19,572 bases of DNA from JBDNJM01 sp041687755 (GTDB lineage: Bacteria; Planctomycetota; UBA1135; GCA-002686595), in NCBI GenBank assembly GCA_041687755.1, contig JBDNJM010000039.1, positions 1-19,572 of the forward strand, in the 5' to 3' direction. The notes beneath the pieces were generated by a model. It had not been told where the DNA came from. It worked only from the letters and a program-made list of their open reading frames with translations, and searched no databases. The translations under genes were made by a program, and so were the position numbers. The number at the start of each line of letters is the position of its first letter. Position 1 is the stretch's first letter. This document shows, piece by piece, positions 8,056 through 15,344 of this stretch.

Positions 8056-9717
8056 AGAGACGCGCAGCAGGGTGGCGTCGGCCGGAATTTCGTGGCGGGT
8101 GCGGCGGCCGCCCGGCCAGAGGACTTCGAGGGACGCGGTCGCCGGCGGCAGGCTGATGGCCGCTTCGCGCGAGCTGGCGTAGCTGCCGCACTGGTCGACG
8201 CGCAGGATGCGAGTCGTGCCGTCGGTGAGGGTCGCGAACACGGTGGCGCCGAGGCCGCTGGGATTGCCCGGAGGACCGTCGAGGACCAGGCGGACCGGGA
8301 CGGGCGCCGGCAGTACTCCCAAGAACAGCTGGGGCGCGGCCGCGCTGTTCGTGACGACCCAGTCGGAGACCAGGTCGCCGTTCAGGTCGGCGCTGATCAA
8401 CCCGCGACTGACCGTCGGGGTGTCGAAGCCGGGCGCGTAAAGCTTGGCGTCGAGCTCTTCGAACGTGCCGTCGCCGCGGCCGCGGAACAGCTGGTTGGGC
8501 TGGGCGAAGGAGCGCGTGTCGGACAGGTCGGCGACGTTGTCGATGATATGCCCGTTCGCGACGACGAGATCGGCGATGCCGTCGAGGTCGACGTCACCGA
8601 ACAGGGTCCCGAAGCCCACCCACGCGCGGCTCGGGCCGAACAGGCCCGCGGCGCGGGTGCGGTCGCGGAAGCTCACTTGATTGGACCGGCCTGAGTTCAG
8701 GTAGAGCGTGTTCGTCTCGACGTCGAGGTTCGTGCAGAACAGATCGAGGTCGCCGTCGAGGTCCACGTCGGCCGTGTCCACGCCCATCCCGGCCTCGGTC
8801 ATGCCGTCGTCGTTGAACGCCAGGCCCGTTGTCCGGCCCGACTCCACGAAGATCCCGTCGCCCTGGTTGTGCAGCAGGAAGTTCGGCGTCGAGTCGTTGG
8901 TCACGTACACGTCGATCCAGCCGTCGAGCTCGACGTCGGTCGCCACGACGCCGAGGCCCTTGCCCGCAGGGCCGCCGCAGCCGCGCGCCGCAGTCTCGTC
9001 GGTGAAGTGGCCCGCGCCGTCGTTGATCAGGAGGCGATCGGGCGCCGCCTTGAAGATGTCCGGGTGCGGGTACAGCGCGAAGGGCGCCGGCGCCGCCGTG
9101 TGGATCTTGGGGTTGGTGTGGGCCGCGGCCGGGCTCTGGACGTAGTCGACCTCATAGAGGTCGAGATCCCCATCGCCGTCCACGTCCGCGAAAGTCGCTC
9201 CGATGCTCCAGCCGTCGCCCCTGGGGTAGGCCGCGGAATCGGCGGGCGTGAACCCCCCCTCTCCGTTCAGGAGCAGCGCGTTGGGCCCCCAGTTCAGGAC
9301 GACCAAGTCGGTCCGCCCGTCGCCGTCCACGTCGCTCGCCGCGACCCCCTGGCCGTAGCCCGCATCCCCGGCGCCGAGCGCCTCGGGAGCGCGCTCGAAG
9401 GTCGCGTCCCCCTGGTTCAGGAACAGCGCGTTCTCCGCGCCGACGCGCGATTCGTCGCCGGCAGGCGTTCGCAGCGGCCCCGACTGCGCGAAGTACAGGT
9501 CCTGATCCCCGTCCCCATCGGCGTCCAGCGCCGCCACGCCAGCGCCCATCGTCTCCGGCAGCTCGCGGTTGCCGACGGCGCCCGTAACGTGGACGAAGTC
9601 GATGCCCGCGTCGGCGGCCGTCCGCTCCACCAGCAGCGGCTGCAGCTTCGCGGCGCCTTCGCCGCAGGCGGTGAGGACCAGAAACGGAAGAGCGCGGGTC
9701 AGGTGTCGAAGCGTCAT
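8047..9717 (-). CDS. CRTAC1-like lipoprotein: FG-GAP/VCBS repeats plus ASPIC/UnbV domain
   Basis: This 556-residue exported lipoprotein has a signal peptide with lipobox LTAC and predicted lipidation at Cys18. At least seven Ca-binding-type loops of the form D-x-D-x-D-G-x-x-D are spread along it, for example ALDADGDGDQDLY, ASDVDGDGRTDL, FADVDGDGDLDLY, TADVDLDGDLDLF and FGDVDLDGIADL. They indicate a seven-bladed FG-GAP beta-propeller. The C-terminal ~75 residues (GLGATV..., then VLWPGGRRTRHEIP) match the ASPIC/UnbV domain that usually ends this family. The product is probably surface or periplasmic and binds calcium; its ligand is unknown. The start ATG overlaps the stop of the upstream TPR lipoprotein (ATGA), so the two are translationally coupled. 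The last codon and stop lie inside a palindromic repeat. Confidence 0.92.
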   Translation of the reverse strand: MTLRHLTRALPFLVLTACGEGAAKLQPLLVERTAADAGIDFVHVTGAVGNRELPETMGAGVAALDADGDGDQDLYFAQSGPLRTPAGDESRVGAENALFLNQGDATFERAPEALGAGDAGYGQGVAASDVDGDGRTDLVVLNWGPNALLLNGEGGFTPADSAAYPRGDGWSIGATFADVDGDGDLDLYEVDYVQSPAAAHTNPKIHTAAPAPFALYPHPDIFKAAPDRLLINDGAGHFTDETAARGCGGPAGKGLGVVATDVELDGWIDVYVTNDSTPNFLLHNQGDGIFVESGRTTGLAFNDDGMTEAGMGVDTADVDLDGDLDLFCTNLDVETNTLYLNSGRSNQVSFRDRTRAAGLFGPSRAWVGFGTLFGDVDLDGIADLVVANGHIIDNVADLSDTRSFAQPNQLFRGRGDGTFEELDAKLYAPGFDTPTVSRGLISADLNGDLVSDWVVTNSAAAPQLFLGVLPAPVPVRLVLDGPPGNPSGLGATVFATLTDGTTRILRVDQCGSYASSREAAISLPPATASLEVLWPGGRRTRHEIPADATLLRVSGV

Positions 9718-10787
9718 CGGTTTGTAGGTTCGGAGGCCGAGGCCGCATCCAGGGCCGCCTCGAGTCCGGGCAGCATGCCGTGCTGCGAGTTGAACTGGCG
9801 CAGCTCTTCCAGTCCCTCTCGCGCGTCGCCGAGGCGCTCAAGCTTCAGCAGCGCGTCCACGCGCCCGCCCAGGGCCATTCCGATCGCTTCGCCGTCGTTT
9901 CCGCGGGCCGCGGCCGTCTCGAATTCGTCGAGCGCCAGCGCCGGCTGACCCGACTCGACGTAGTGAATGCCGAGCGCGAGGGCCACCCGCTGGGCGCTCA
10001 AGGAGGCGCCCCGCAGGCCGAGATCGTCGATCGCGATCGCCCGCGCGTGGCGCTTTTCCAGCGCCTCCGCCTCGAGCCCGCGCCCCTCGCCGCGCCGCAC
10101 CCGCGCGAGCAGGAACAGCACGCTCGGATTCAGAGGATCGACCCGTCGCGCCCGCTCGAGCACCTCGCCCGCCGGCTCCAGCTCGCCCGCGTCCTCCAGC
10201 AGCCGTGCGAGGTCCAGGGCGACCTCAACGCCCTCCGGATCGAGTTCGAAGGCGCGTTCCAGATGCGGCCGAGCCAACTCGGGCTGCGCCTCCTCGAGCA
10301 GCAGCCCGCCCAGGGCCCGGTGCCCCAACGCGTGGTCCGGATTGAGCCCCAGCGCGTGTTCCAGCAGCGCCTTGGCCTCCACCTTCCGCTCCGAACCGAT
10401 GCGCTCGACACCCAACCAGGCCCAGGCGCCAGCGTGCCCCTCGTCCTCAGCCAGCAGCGGGACCAGGAAGTCGCGCGCGCGATCGAAGTTCTCGGCCTGG
10501 GCGTAGAGCTTCCCCAGCGCAAAGGCAGAGCCGACGCCCGGCTCGGCCCGGTACTCCAGGACGGCGCGCGCCTCCTTCGCCGCGAGCGCGGCCCACTCCC
10601 GACTCGCGTCCGAGAGGCGCTCCTCCACCGCCGTGCTGTCTGGGAGACCTACGTGCTCGACCCGGAGTCGGGCCAGGATCGCAGGCGCGCTCGATTTATC
10701 CGCATGTTTTGAACCACAACCCCCAATCCCTCCGCAAATCAGTACCAGCACAGAATTGAGAACGGTCTTAGCCACTGTTTGGCGCAT
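9714..10787 (-). CDS. TPR-repeat lipoprotein
   Basis: This 357-residue protein has a signal peptide and a lipobox IGGC (Cys24), so it is probably anchored to a membrane facing the periplasm. From about residue 65 onward it consists of tetratricopeptide-like helical pairs. The best are ALGKLYAQAENFDRARDFLVPL, followed by units around AWAWLGVERIGSERKVEAKALLEHALGLNPDHA and HRALGGLLLEEAQPELARPHLERAFELDPE. The recurrent L-x-P-D/E turns are typical. TPRs bind partner proteins. The 4-base ATGA overlap with the CRTAC1-like gene, and the frequent pairing of these two families in other bacteria, suggest that they form a functional pair. The upstream 590 bases are non-coding. Confidence 0.88.
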   Translation of the reverse strand: MRQTVAKTVLNSVLVLICGGIGGCGSKHADKSSAPAILARLRVEHVGLPDSTAVEERLSDASREWAALAAKEARAVLEYRAEPGVGSAFALGKLYAQAENFDRARDFLVPLLAEDEGHAGAWAWLGVERIGSERKVEAKALLEHALGLNPDHALGHRALGGLLLEEAQPELARPHLERAFELDPEGVEVALDLARLLEDAGELEPAGEVLERARRVDPLNPSVLFLLARVRRGEGRGLEAEALEKRHARAIAIDDLGLRGASLSAQRVALALGIHYVESGQPALALDEFETAAARGNDGEAIGMALGGRVDALLKLERLGDAREGLEELRQFNSQHGMLPGLEAALDAASASEPTNR

Positions 10788-11067
10788 GAGCTAAATCGTT
10801 TGGATGGAAGTAGTTGTGGAGCGCAGCAGAGGGGCTGGTTCAAATTCTCCGACAAATCGGGGGGGAGACGGCAGGAAAAGACGTTGTACCTGCCAGTCAC
10901 GTACTTGCGCCCCTATGCCATCAGATTGAGGTCCCTGCCCGGAACCGCCTTCTGTTTTTTCTTGCTGGGCTTGGAGCGCGGTACGAGACAGGCGTGACTC
11001 CGTGCAAGGGAGACTCGGTGCGTGCCGAGGGTCGCGAGGCCTTTGCAGGTCTGGCGGCCCTTCTCAA

Positions 11068-11196
11068 TTTCCCCGGGGGGCCGGCTTTCCCCCGGGGGGC
11101 CGGCTTTCCCCGGGGGGCCAGCTTTCCCCGGGGGGCCAGCTTTTTCCCGGGGGGCCGGCTTTCCCACGGGGGCCAGCTTTTTCCACGGGGGCCAGC
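11068..11196. repeat. Seven-copy 18-19 bp G/C-rich tandem repeat
   Basis: The units begin at 11068, 11086, 11105, 11123, 11141, 11160 and 11178. The consensus is TTTCCCCGGGGGGCCGGC, with GGC/AGC variation at the end and two units with CCCACGGGGG or CCACGGGGG centres. Each unit can fold on itself (CCCC/GGGG, GGCC). A degenerate further copy is at about 11248-11261. Confidence 0.85.
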
Positions 11197-11286
11197 TCTG
11201 CTGACCAATTCGCTCCCCGGGACGGCCGACCTGGCGTTGCGCGGTGGTTCCCCGGGGGGCCTCTGCTGAGCACTTCGCTTGCCGGG
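11196..11286 (+). repeat. 26-bp direct repeat flanking the minisatellite tail
   Basis: Bases 11196-11221 and 11261-11286 match at 22 of 26 positions, both beginning CTCTGCTGA. Each follows a CCCGGGGG-type unit, so the minisatellite seems to have amplified inside a larger duplicated unit. Confidence 0.6.
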
Positions 11287-11377
11287 GCCCTCTCGGCGCT
11301 CCAGCGCCTTCAGGCGATGGGGCCAAAGGCAACGAGAGTTGCACTTCGGCTGGCCAGCGCCATTGTCTCACGGCCTC

Positions 11378-12481
11378 TCAGCCCGGGAACTCAGACCCCA
11401 GGTCCGCCTGCAGCAGGCGATGGAAGTGGTGCGTCCCCTGCTCGTGCTGGGGCGCGTAGCGGCCGCGGTCGTAGGCGCTCGAGGCAAGGCCGCGCTGGAC
11501 CGACTCTACGGCCTGCTCATCCTCCCACTCGACCTGCGCCAGGTCGCCGCTAGCGCCCTGCCCGAGCAGCTCCGGATGCAGGACGTAGCTGCGAAAGGCG
11601 ACCCGCGTGCGCTGCGGCCCCTCCGGCAGGACCAGGTTCATCGACAGCCCCCAGGGGTACGCATTGACCATCAGGTTCGGGTACAGCCAGAAGTACAGCG
11701 CCGCGATGCGCCGCCCGAACTGGGCGTGGTCCGCCGGCAAATTCTCGAACGCCTGCTCGCCAGCGGCCGCCTCAGCCAACTGCAGCGTGCCGCGCTCCAA
11801 CAGGACCTGCTCGTACTTCTCGAACTCCAGCGTGGCGTTGAGGCCGGGATGGATGAACGGAATGTGCAGGCCCTCAAGGTAGTTCTCGATGTAGAGCGCC
11901 CAGTGGCACGCCATCACGTACTCCGCGTCCCGCTCGGGCGCGTGCCTGGCGCCCTCCAGCCCCAGGAAGCCGAGCGCGCGCTCGACCGGTCCCCACCAGC
12001 GCTCGAACCCGCCCTCGCCCGCGGCGCGCGTGAACAGCAGCGGCGCGCGGCGCTCGAGCGGCCGCTCGGCCAGGTGGTCCGAGGGCCCGGGGAAGTCCTC
12101 CGCGCCCTCGAAGCCGGGGGCGGAGACGAAGCCCCCGTCCAACCCGAAGCGTCGCCCGTGGTAGCGACAGCGCAGGCCGCGCGCCGCCCCAGGCCGCTCG
12201 CAGACCAGCATCGCGCGGTGCGTGCAGACGTTAGAGAGGCAGCGCAGGTCGTCGCCGTCCCGAGTCAGGACCAGCGGCTCGTCCAGGCTCCCCGGCAGCA
12301 GCGTGAAGGGCGACTGGGCGCAGTTCTTGCCGAGCTCCGCATCCGTGCCGACCCACTGCCAGCTCGGCCGCAGGACGTGCTGCGCGATGGCCGCCTGCAC
12401 GCGCGCATCGGTGTACAGCCGCGCGCTCGGCGTCCGCGCGCGCTCGATGCGCGCATCGATCGGTTCCGGACGCCCCGCCAT
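11378..12481 (-). CDS. Rieske non-haem iron oxygenase, large subunit
   Basis: This 367-residue protein is the catalytic subunit of a ring-hydroxylating or choline-monooxygenase-like oxygenase. The Rieske [2Fe-2S] ligands are Cys86-x-His88 and Cys105-x-x-His108 (CTH ... CRYH). The mononuclear iron site is seen as N200-x-x-E203-x-x-H206 ... H211 in NYLEGLHIPFIHP. The C-terminal segment VQRGLASSAYDRGRY ... E-x-GTHHFHRLL is typical of the family. It needs a reductase that is not visible in this window. The start ATG at 12481 overlaps the last base of the upstream stop (TAATG), so it is coupled to the VTT membrane protein. The open frame extends upstream but is then antisense-like. The substrate cannot be read. 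Confidence 0.9.
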   Translation of the reverse strand: MAGRPEPIDARIERARTPSARLYTDARVQAAIAQHVLRPSWQWVGTDAELGKNCAQSPFTLLPGSLDEPLVLTRDGDDLRCLSNVCTHRAMLVCERPGAARGLRCRYHGRRFGLDGGFVSAPGFEGAEDFPGPSDHLAERPLERRAPLLFTRAAGEGGFERWWGPVERALGFLGLEGARHAPERDAEYVMACHWALYIENYLEGLHIPFIHPGLNATLEFEKYEQVLLERGTLQLAEAAAGEQAFENLPADHAQFGRRIAALYFWLYPNLMVNAYPWGLSMNLVLPEGPQRTRVAFRSYVLHPELLGQGASGDLAQVEWEDEQAVESVQRGLASSAYDRGRYAPQHEQGTHHFHRLLQADLGSEFPG

Positions 12482-13305
12482 TAGTTCGGCCCCCCCGCGC
12501 GAGGCCGCAGGTCGAGCTCGCGCAGCGCGCGCTGGGCGAGCGCCGAGACGACCATCAGCGAGCCCACGAGCAGCGCGATCCCGGCGACTAGCGCAAGCCA
12601 GCCCGGGCCTTCCTTGACGAGCCCCACGATGTCGCGCGCGCCGGAAGCCGCGCCCGCAGCCCCCGCCGAGACCACCAACAGCGTCCGCGGCATCAGTCCC
12701 ACCACGGACCCCAGCAGGTACGGCAGGAACGAGGTCCCCGACGAGCCGAAGATGAGGTTGGACACGGCGAAAGGCGAACTCGGACTGACGCGCAGCAACG
12801 CGACGACGCCCGCCGTGCGCAGCGCCCCGCGGCCGATCAACGCCTCGCGCACGGCAGTCCCGCGACGATCGCGAGCCAGCAGCGCCGCGATGCGCGCTCG
12901 CCCGACCGCCTTGGAAAACACGAATCCGATCGTGCTCCCCAACGCGATTCCGATCAGCACGAACCCACTGCCGCGAGCGAATCCAAAGGTCCAGCCGCCC
13001 AGCAGCGCGAGCGCGTGCGTCGGCGAGAGGCCCAGGCCTGCGCCGAAGGCGAAGAACCCGAGGAACGCAGCGAGTCCAAGTCCCTCGTTGGCCCGCATCC
13101 ACTCGGACACCGGACCGAGAAGCGCCAGGATCAGAATCAGCGCGAGCGGCGGCAACGTCGTCCAGGCAACCGCCAGCACCGCGACCGGCCCCAGCTCCCG
13201 GAACAGGCCGGGGAGGTCGTTCCAGTTCACCTCGCCGGCAGAGCCACTAGAAGAGGCGGACGAGCCCTTCGGTGCGGAGGCGGGCGTGGGGTCGAAGTCG
13301 GACAT
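12481..13305 (-). CDS. VTT-domain (TVP38/TMEM64, DedA-like) membrane protein
   Basis: This 274-residue integral membrane protein has a Ser/Ala/Pro-rich soluble start (1-30), then hydrophobic segments near 39-65, 76-92, 97-132, 165-172, 194-212 and 236-256. The VTT signature shows as LLGGWTFGFARGSGFVLIG (about 101-119), then LRVSPSSPFAVSNLIFG (about 171-187) and GLMPRT (203-208). Bacterial members are linked to lipid scrambling or transport of lipid carriers and to envelope homeostasis; the substrate here is unknown. The ATG at 13305 is chosen because homology and the first membrane segment follow it properly; upstream in frame the sequence is Arg/Gly-rich. The Rieske gene overlaps its stop by one base. 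A bulged hairpin (13337-13361) lies just upstream, between it and the DUF3750 gene. Confidence 0.85.
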   Translation of the reverse strand: MSDFDPTPASAPKGSSASSSGSAGEVNWNDLPGLFRELGPVAVLAVAWTTLPPLALILILALLGPVSEWMRANEGLGLAAFLGFFAFGAGLGLSPTHALALLGGWTFGFARGSGFVLIGIALGSTIGFVFSKAVGRARIAALLARDRRGTAVREALIGRGALRTAGVVALLRVSPSSPFAVSNLIFGSSGTSFLPYLLGSVVGLMPRTLLVVSAGAAGAASGARDIVGLVKEGPGWLALVAGIALLVGSLMVVSALAQRALRELDLRPRAGGPN

Positions 13306-13376
13306 GGCAGGTGGGAGCGGACCTTGAGGTAGGGAAGCGAGCGGCGAGAGCGCCGGCTCGCGAACCCGGACGCACC

Positions 13377-14081
13377 CTAGTCGATGGCCGTCGCGCCGGG
13401 GAAGTGCGTGACCTCCAGGGCCGGAAGGAACGGCAGGCGCAGGGCGAGCGGCTGCAGGCCGACACCGAAGGTAAGCCCGAACAGGTGCACTTCGACCCCC
13501 TCGACCAGCCCCAGCTGCAGCCCTGCGATCGGAGTCTCCAGTTCGACCCCGAATCCTGTGGCCGACTCGCCCACCCGCCAGCCGTAGTCCTTGCCGATCG
13601 CGTTGTGGTGCTGCTGGCCCGAGAGGCCGTCGACCTCGCGCAGCATCGCGTCCACGAACGTGTTGCTGTTCGGCCCCGGCCAGGTGCGGTAGCCCCCGTC
13701 GTCCCAGGCCCGCGCGGCCGCAACCAGCTCGACCACGAGCCGGTCCACGCCCGCCCCGTACTCCCAGGCGCGCACGCGGACCGCTCGCTCCCAGCGCTCG
13801 TCCTCGAAGGCCTCCCCTGGCGCGAGTTCCGTGATCTGCACGCCGCTGCTCGGCGTCGGGATCTCGATTCGGCGCCACGGCCCGGCCGGCCCCTCGCGCA
13901 CGTCGAACCAGGAGTGTTGCGCGAAGTGCGTGAACCAGGGCTCCGAGGTCGGCAGGCGCAGGCTCTTCATGAGCACCGCCGGTCCGTCCCCCAGCGGCAC
14001 ACGCAGCTGCGACGGAGCCGCCGTAAAGCAGCCGCCCAGCCCCGCCAACGCGGTCGCCCACAGAATCTTGATCGCTTGCAT
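13377..14081 (-). CDS. DUF3750 family lipoprotein
   Basis: This 234-residue protein has a short signal peptide and a lipobox LGGC (Cys18). The DUF3750 hallmarks are a HSWF segment (56-59), YRTWPGPNSNTFV (131-143), AIGKDY (161-166) and LGLVEGVEVHLFGLTFG (190-206). The family resembles a papain/transglutaminase-like arrangement around conserved His and Asn, but its activity is not established to my knowledge. The start ATG at 14081 gives the lipoprotein signal. It is divergent from the ApbE gene with 147 bp between starts, and the Fur-like box lies at the ApbE end of that spacer. It may form a transcription unit with the VTT and Rieske genes, 71 bp downstream. Confidence 0.85.
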   Translation of the reverse strand: MQAIKILWATALAGLGGCFTAAPSQLRVPLGDGPAVLMKSLRLPTSEPWFTHFAQHSWFDVREGPAGPWRRIEIPTPSSGVQITELAPGEAFEDERWERAVRVRAWEYGAGVDRLVVELVAAARAWDDGGYRTWPGPNSNTFVDAMLREVDGLSGQQHHNAIGKDYGWRVGESATGFGVELETPIAGLQLGLVEGVEVHLFGLTFGVGLQPLALRLPFLPALEVTHFPGATAID

Positions 14082-14228
14082 AGCCGCCAAATCCTGGCAG
14101 AGGCGCGCTCCCAAGTCGCTGTCCCCGATCGCTTTCGCGGCCGGGGCCGCCGCCGCCAGCTCCCGGGCACAGGAAGAATCAGGAGCAGGGGGCTTCTCAC
14201 GCTCCGATCGAGCGGCTAGCCTGCCGAT

Positions 14229-15302
14229 GTGTTGAGACTGATTCTCAAAATCAATTTTGCGACAGCCGACCCGTCGCGCCGTGCCTGGCTTGCTCCGGCG
14301 GCCCTGGCCCTGGGTGCCTGCGCGGCCCCGGACCGGCCGGAGCCCGCCCTGTCCACGCCGACCCAGGTGCAAACCCTCAGCGTGGCGCCCAGCGAGCCCA
14401 GCGAGCCCAGCGAGCGCATCGAGCGCCAGCTCGCCGCCATGGGCACCTGGCTGACCCTGCGGGTCGAGGCCCCCACCCGCGCGGAGGCCCTGCAGGCCAG
14501 CGAACGGGCGTACCGGGCCATCCGCGAGGTCGAGGCGCGCCTTTCGACCTGGAACCCCGCAAGCCCGGTCTCGCGGCTCAACGCCGCACGCGGGACCGAA
14601 GCGGTCGCCCTGCCCCCGGCCGTGCTCAACGACCTGGCCGCGGCCTTAGAGCTGGCGCGGCGCACCCAGTTCACCTTCGACCCCGCCGCCGGCGCCGTGG
14701 TCAGCGCCTGGACCGCCGCCGGCGCCCCCGCAGCCCTCGAGGCCGCCGCCGCCCTCGGCGGACCCGGCGCCCTCGAGCTCGACGCCACCTCCGCCCGCTG
14801 GACCCGTCCGGGCGCTGCAGTCGCCGACGGTGCCTGGGTCAAGGGCGCGGCCCTCGACGCCGCCGCCCGCGCACTCGGACGAACCGCCGCCACCTCCGCC
14901 GCGCTCGATTTCGGTGGCCAGTGGCTCGCGTACGGCGCGCCGCTCGAGATCGAGGTCGCGCACCCCGACGATCGCGAGCGCCCCGCCCTGCGCCTGACAC
15001 TCCCCGCCGGCTGGTCCGCCGCGACCTCGGCGAACGGCGCGACGATCGCTTCGAGCGAGCGCCCGCACCTGCTGGACCCGCGCAGCGGATCGCCCGCCGC
15101 CGACTTCGGCAGCGTCACGGTCCTGAGCCCGAGCGCGCTCACCGCCGACGCCCTCTCCACCGGCCTGTTCGTCGTCGGCCCGCGCGCCGCCCTCGCGTTC
15201 GCCGCCGCCAACGCCGACTGCGAGGTCCTGATCCTCGAACGCAGCTCCGACCCGCCGCACCTCCAGCACAGCGCGGACGTCTCGCCCGAGGCGCTCCCCT
15301 GA
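14229..15302 (+). CDS. apbE: ApbE, FAD:protein FMN transferase (lipoprotein)
   Basis: This 357-residue enzyme moves FMN from FAD onto Thr/Ser of target flavoproteins outside the cytoplasm, using Mg2+. The N-terminus has an RR-x-W-L segment, a hydrophobic run and a lipobox ending Cys31, so it is a lipoprotein, perhaps Tat-like. A Ser-Glu-Pro linker (54-62) leads to the domain start AAMGTWLTLRVE (69-80). Family motifs follow in order: FTFDPAAG (148-155), WVKGAALD (203-210), LDFGG (226-230), HLLDPRSG (280-287) and the metal-binding TADALSTGLF (305-314). The start is GTG at 14229 (or TTG at 14232). The next in-frame ATG, at 14439, would delete the signal. The start lies inside a double Fur-like box and has no clear Shine-Dalgarno. 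It is first in a five-gene run and its likely client is two genes downstream. Confidence 0.92.
   Translation: MLRLILKINFATADPSRRAWLAPAALALGACAAPDRPEPALSTPTQVQTLSVAPSEPSEPSERIERQLAAMGTWLTLRVEAPTRAEALQASERAYRAIREVEARLSTWNPASPVSRLNAARGTEAVALPPAVLNDLAAALELARRTQFTFDPAAGAVVSAWTAAGAPAALEAAAALGGPGALELDATSARWTRPGAAVADGAWVKGAALDAAARALGRTAATSAALDFGGQWLAYGAPLEIEVAHPDDRERPALRLTLPAGWSAATSANGATIASSERPHLLDPRSGSPAADFGSVTVLSPSALTADALSTGLFVVGPRAALAFAAANADCEVLILERSSDPPHLQHSADVSPEALP
14232..14253 (+). promoter_or_regulatory. Two overlapping Fur-like boxes
   Basis: The first 7-1-7 repeat TGAGACTGATTCTCA (14233-14247) differs by one base from the perfectly symmetric TGAGAAT-N-ATTCTCA. A second, TGATTCTCAAAATCA (14239-14253), begins 6 bases later, the spacing typical of two Fur dimers. 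It is a conspicuous AT-rich patch in GC-rich DNA. It overlaps the predicted ApbE start codon rather than lying upstream of it. Iron (Fur) control is inferred by motif similarity only. Confidence 0.6.
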
Positions 15303-15344
15303 CCCGCCCCCCGGCGCTCCTGCGCTAACTGCCACTCCCCCCCC

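Larger units (their letters stand above)
10788..11377. other. 590-bp non-coding region with minisatellite
   Basis: This lies between the stop of the Rieske gene and the start of the TPR gene. The part next to the TPR start (10788-10990) is less GC-rich than the genes and probably carries that gene's promoter, but I cannot place boxes with confidence. Several frames stay open across 11000-11370 only because the tandem repeat has a period near 18 bp and lacks stops. Confidence 0.5.

Noticed and set aside
7810..8694. 294-residue plus-strand open frame
   Set aside because: It mostly overlaps the CRTAC1-like gene in antisense. Its left end covers the hairpin-rich non-coding zone.
10941..10970. 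T-run (TTTTTT) as an intrinsic terminator
   Set aside because: No stem-loop precedes it on either strand.
11068..11196. Possible CRISPR array
   Set aside because: The units are directly adjacent, with no unique spacers, and no cas genes are present.
10913..11371. Minus-strand open frame with collagen-like PPGKAG repeats
   Set aside because: The repeats come directly from the 18-bp minisatellite, neighbouring frames are equally open and repetitive, and the flanking parts do not look like protein.
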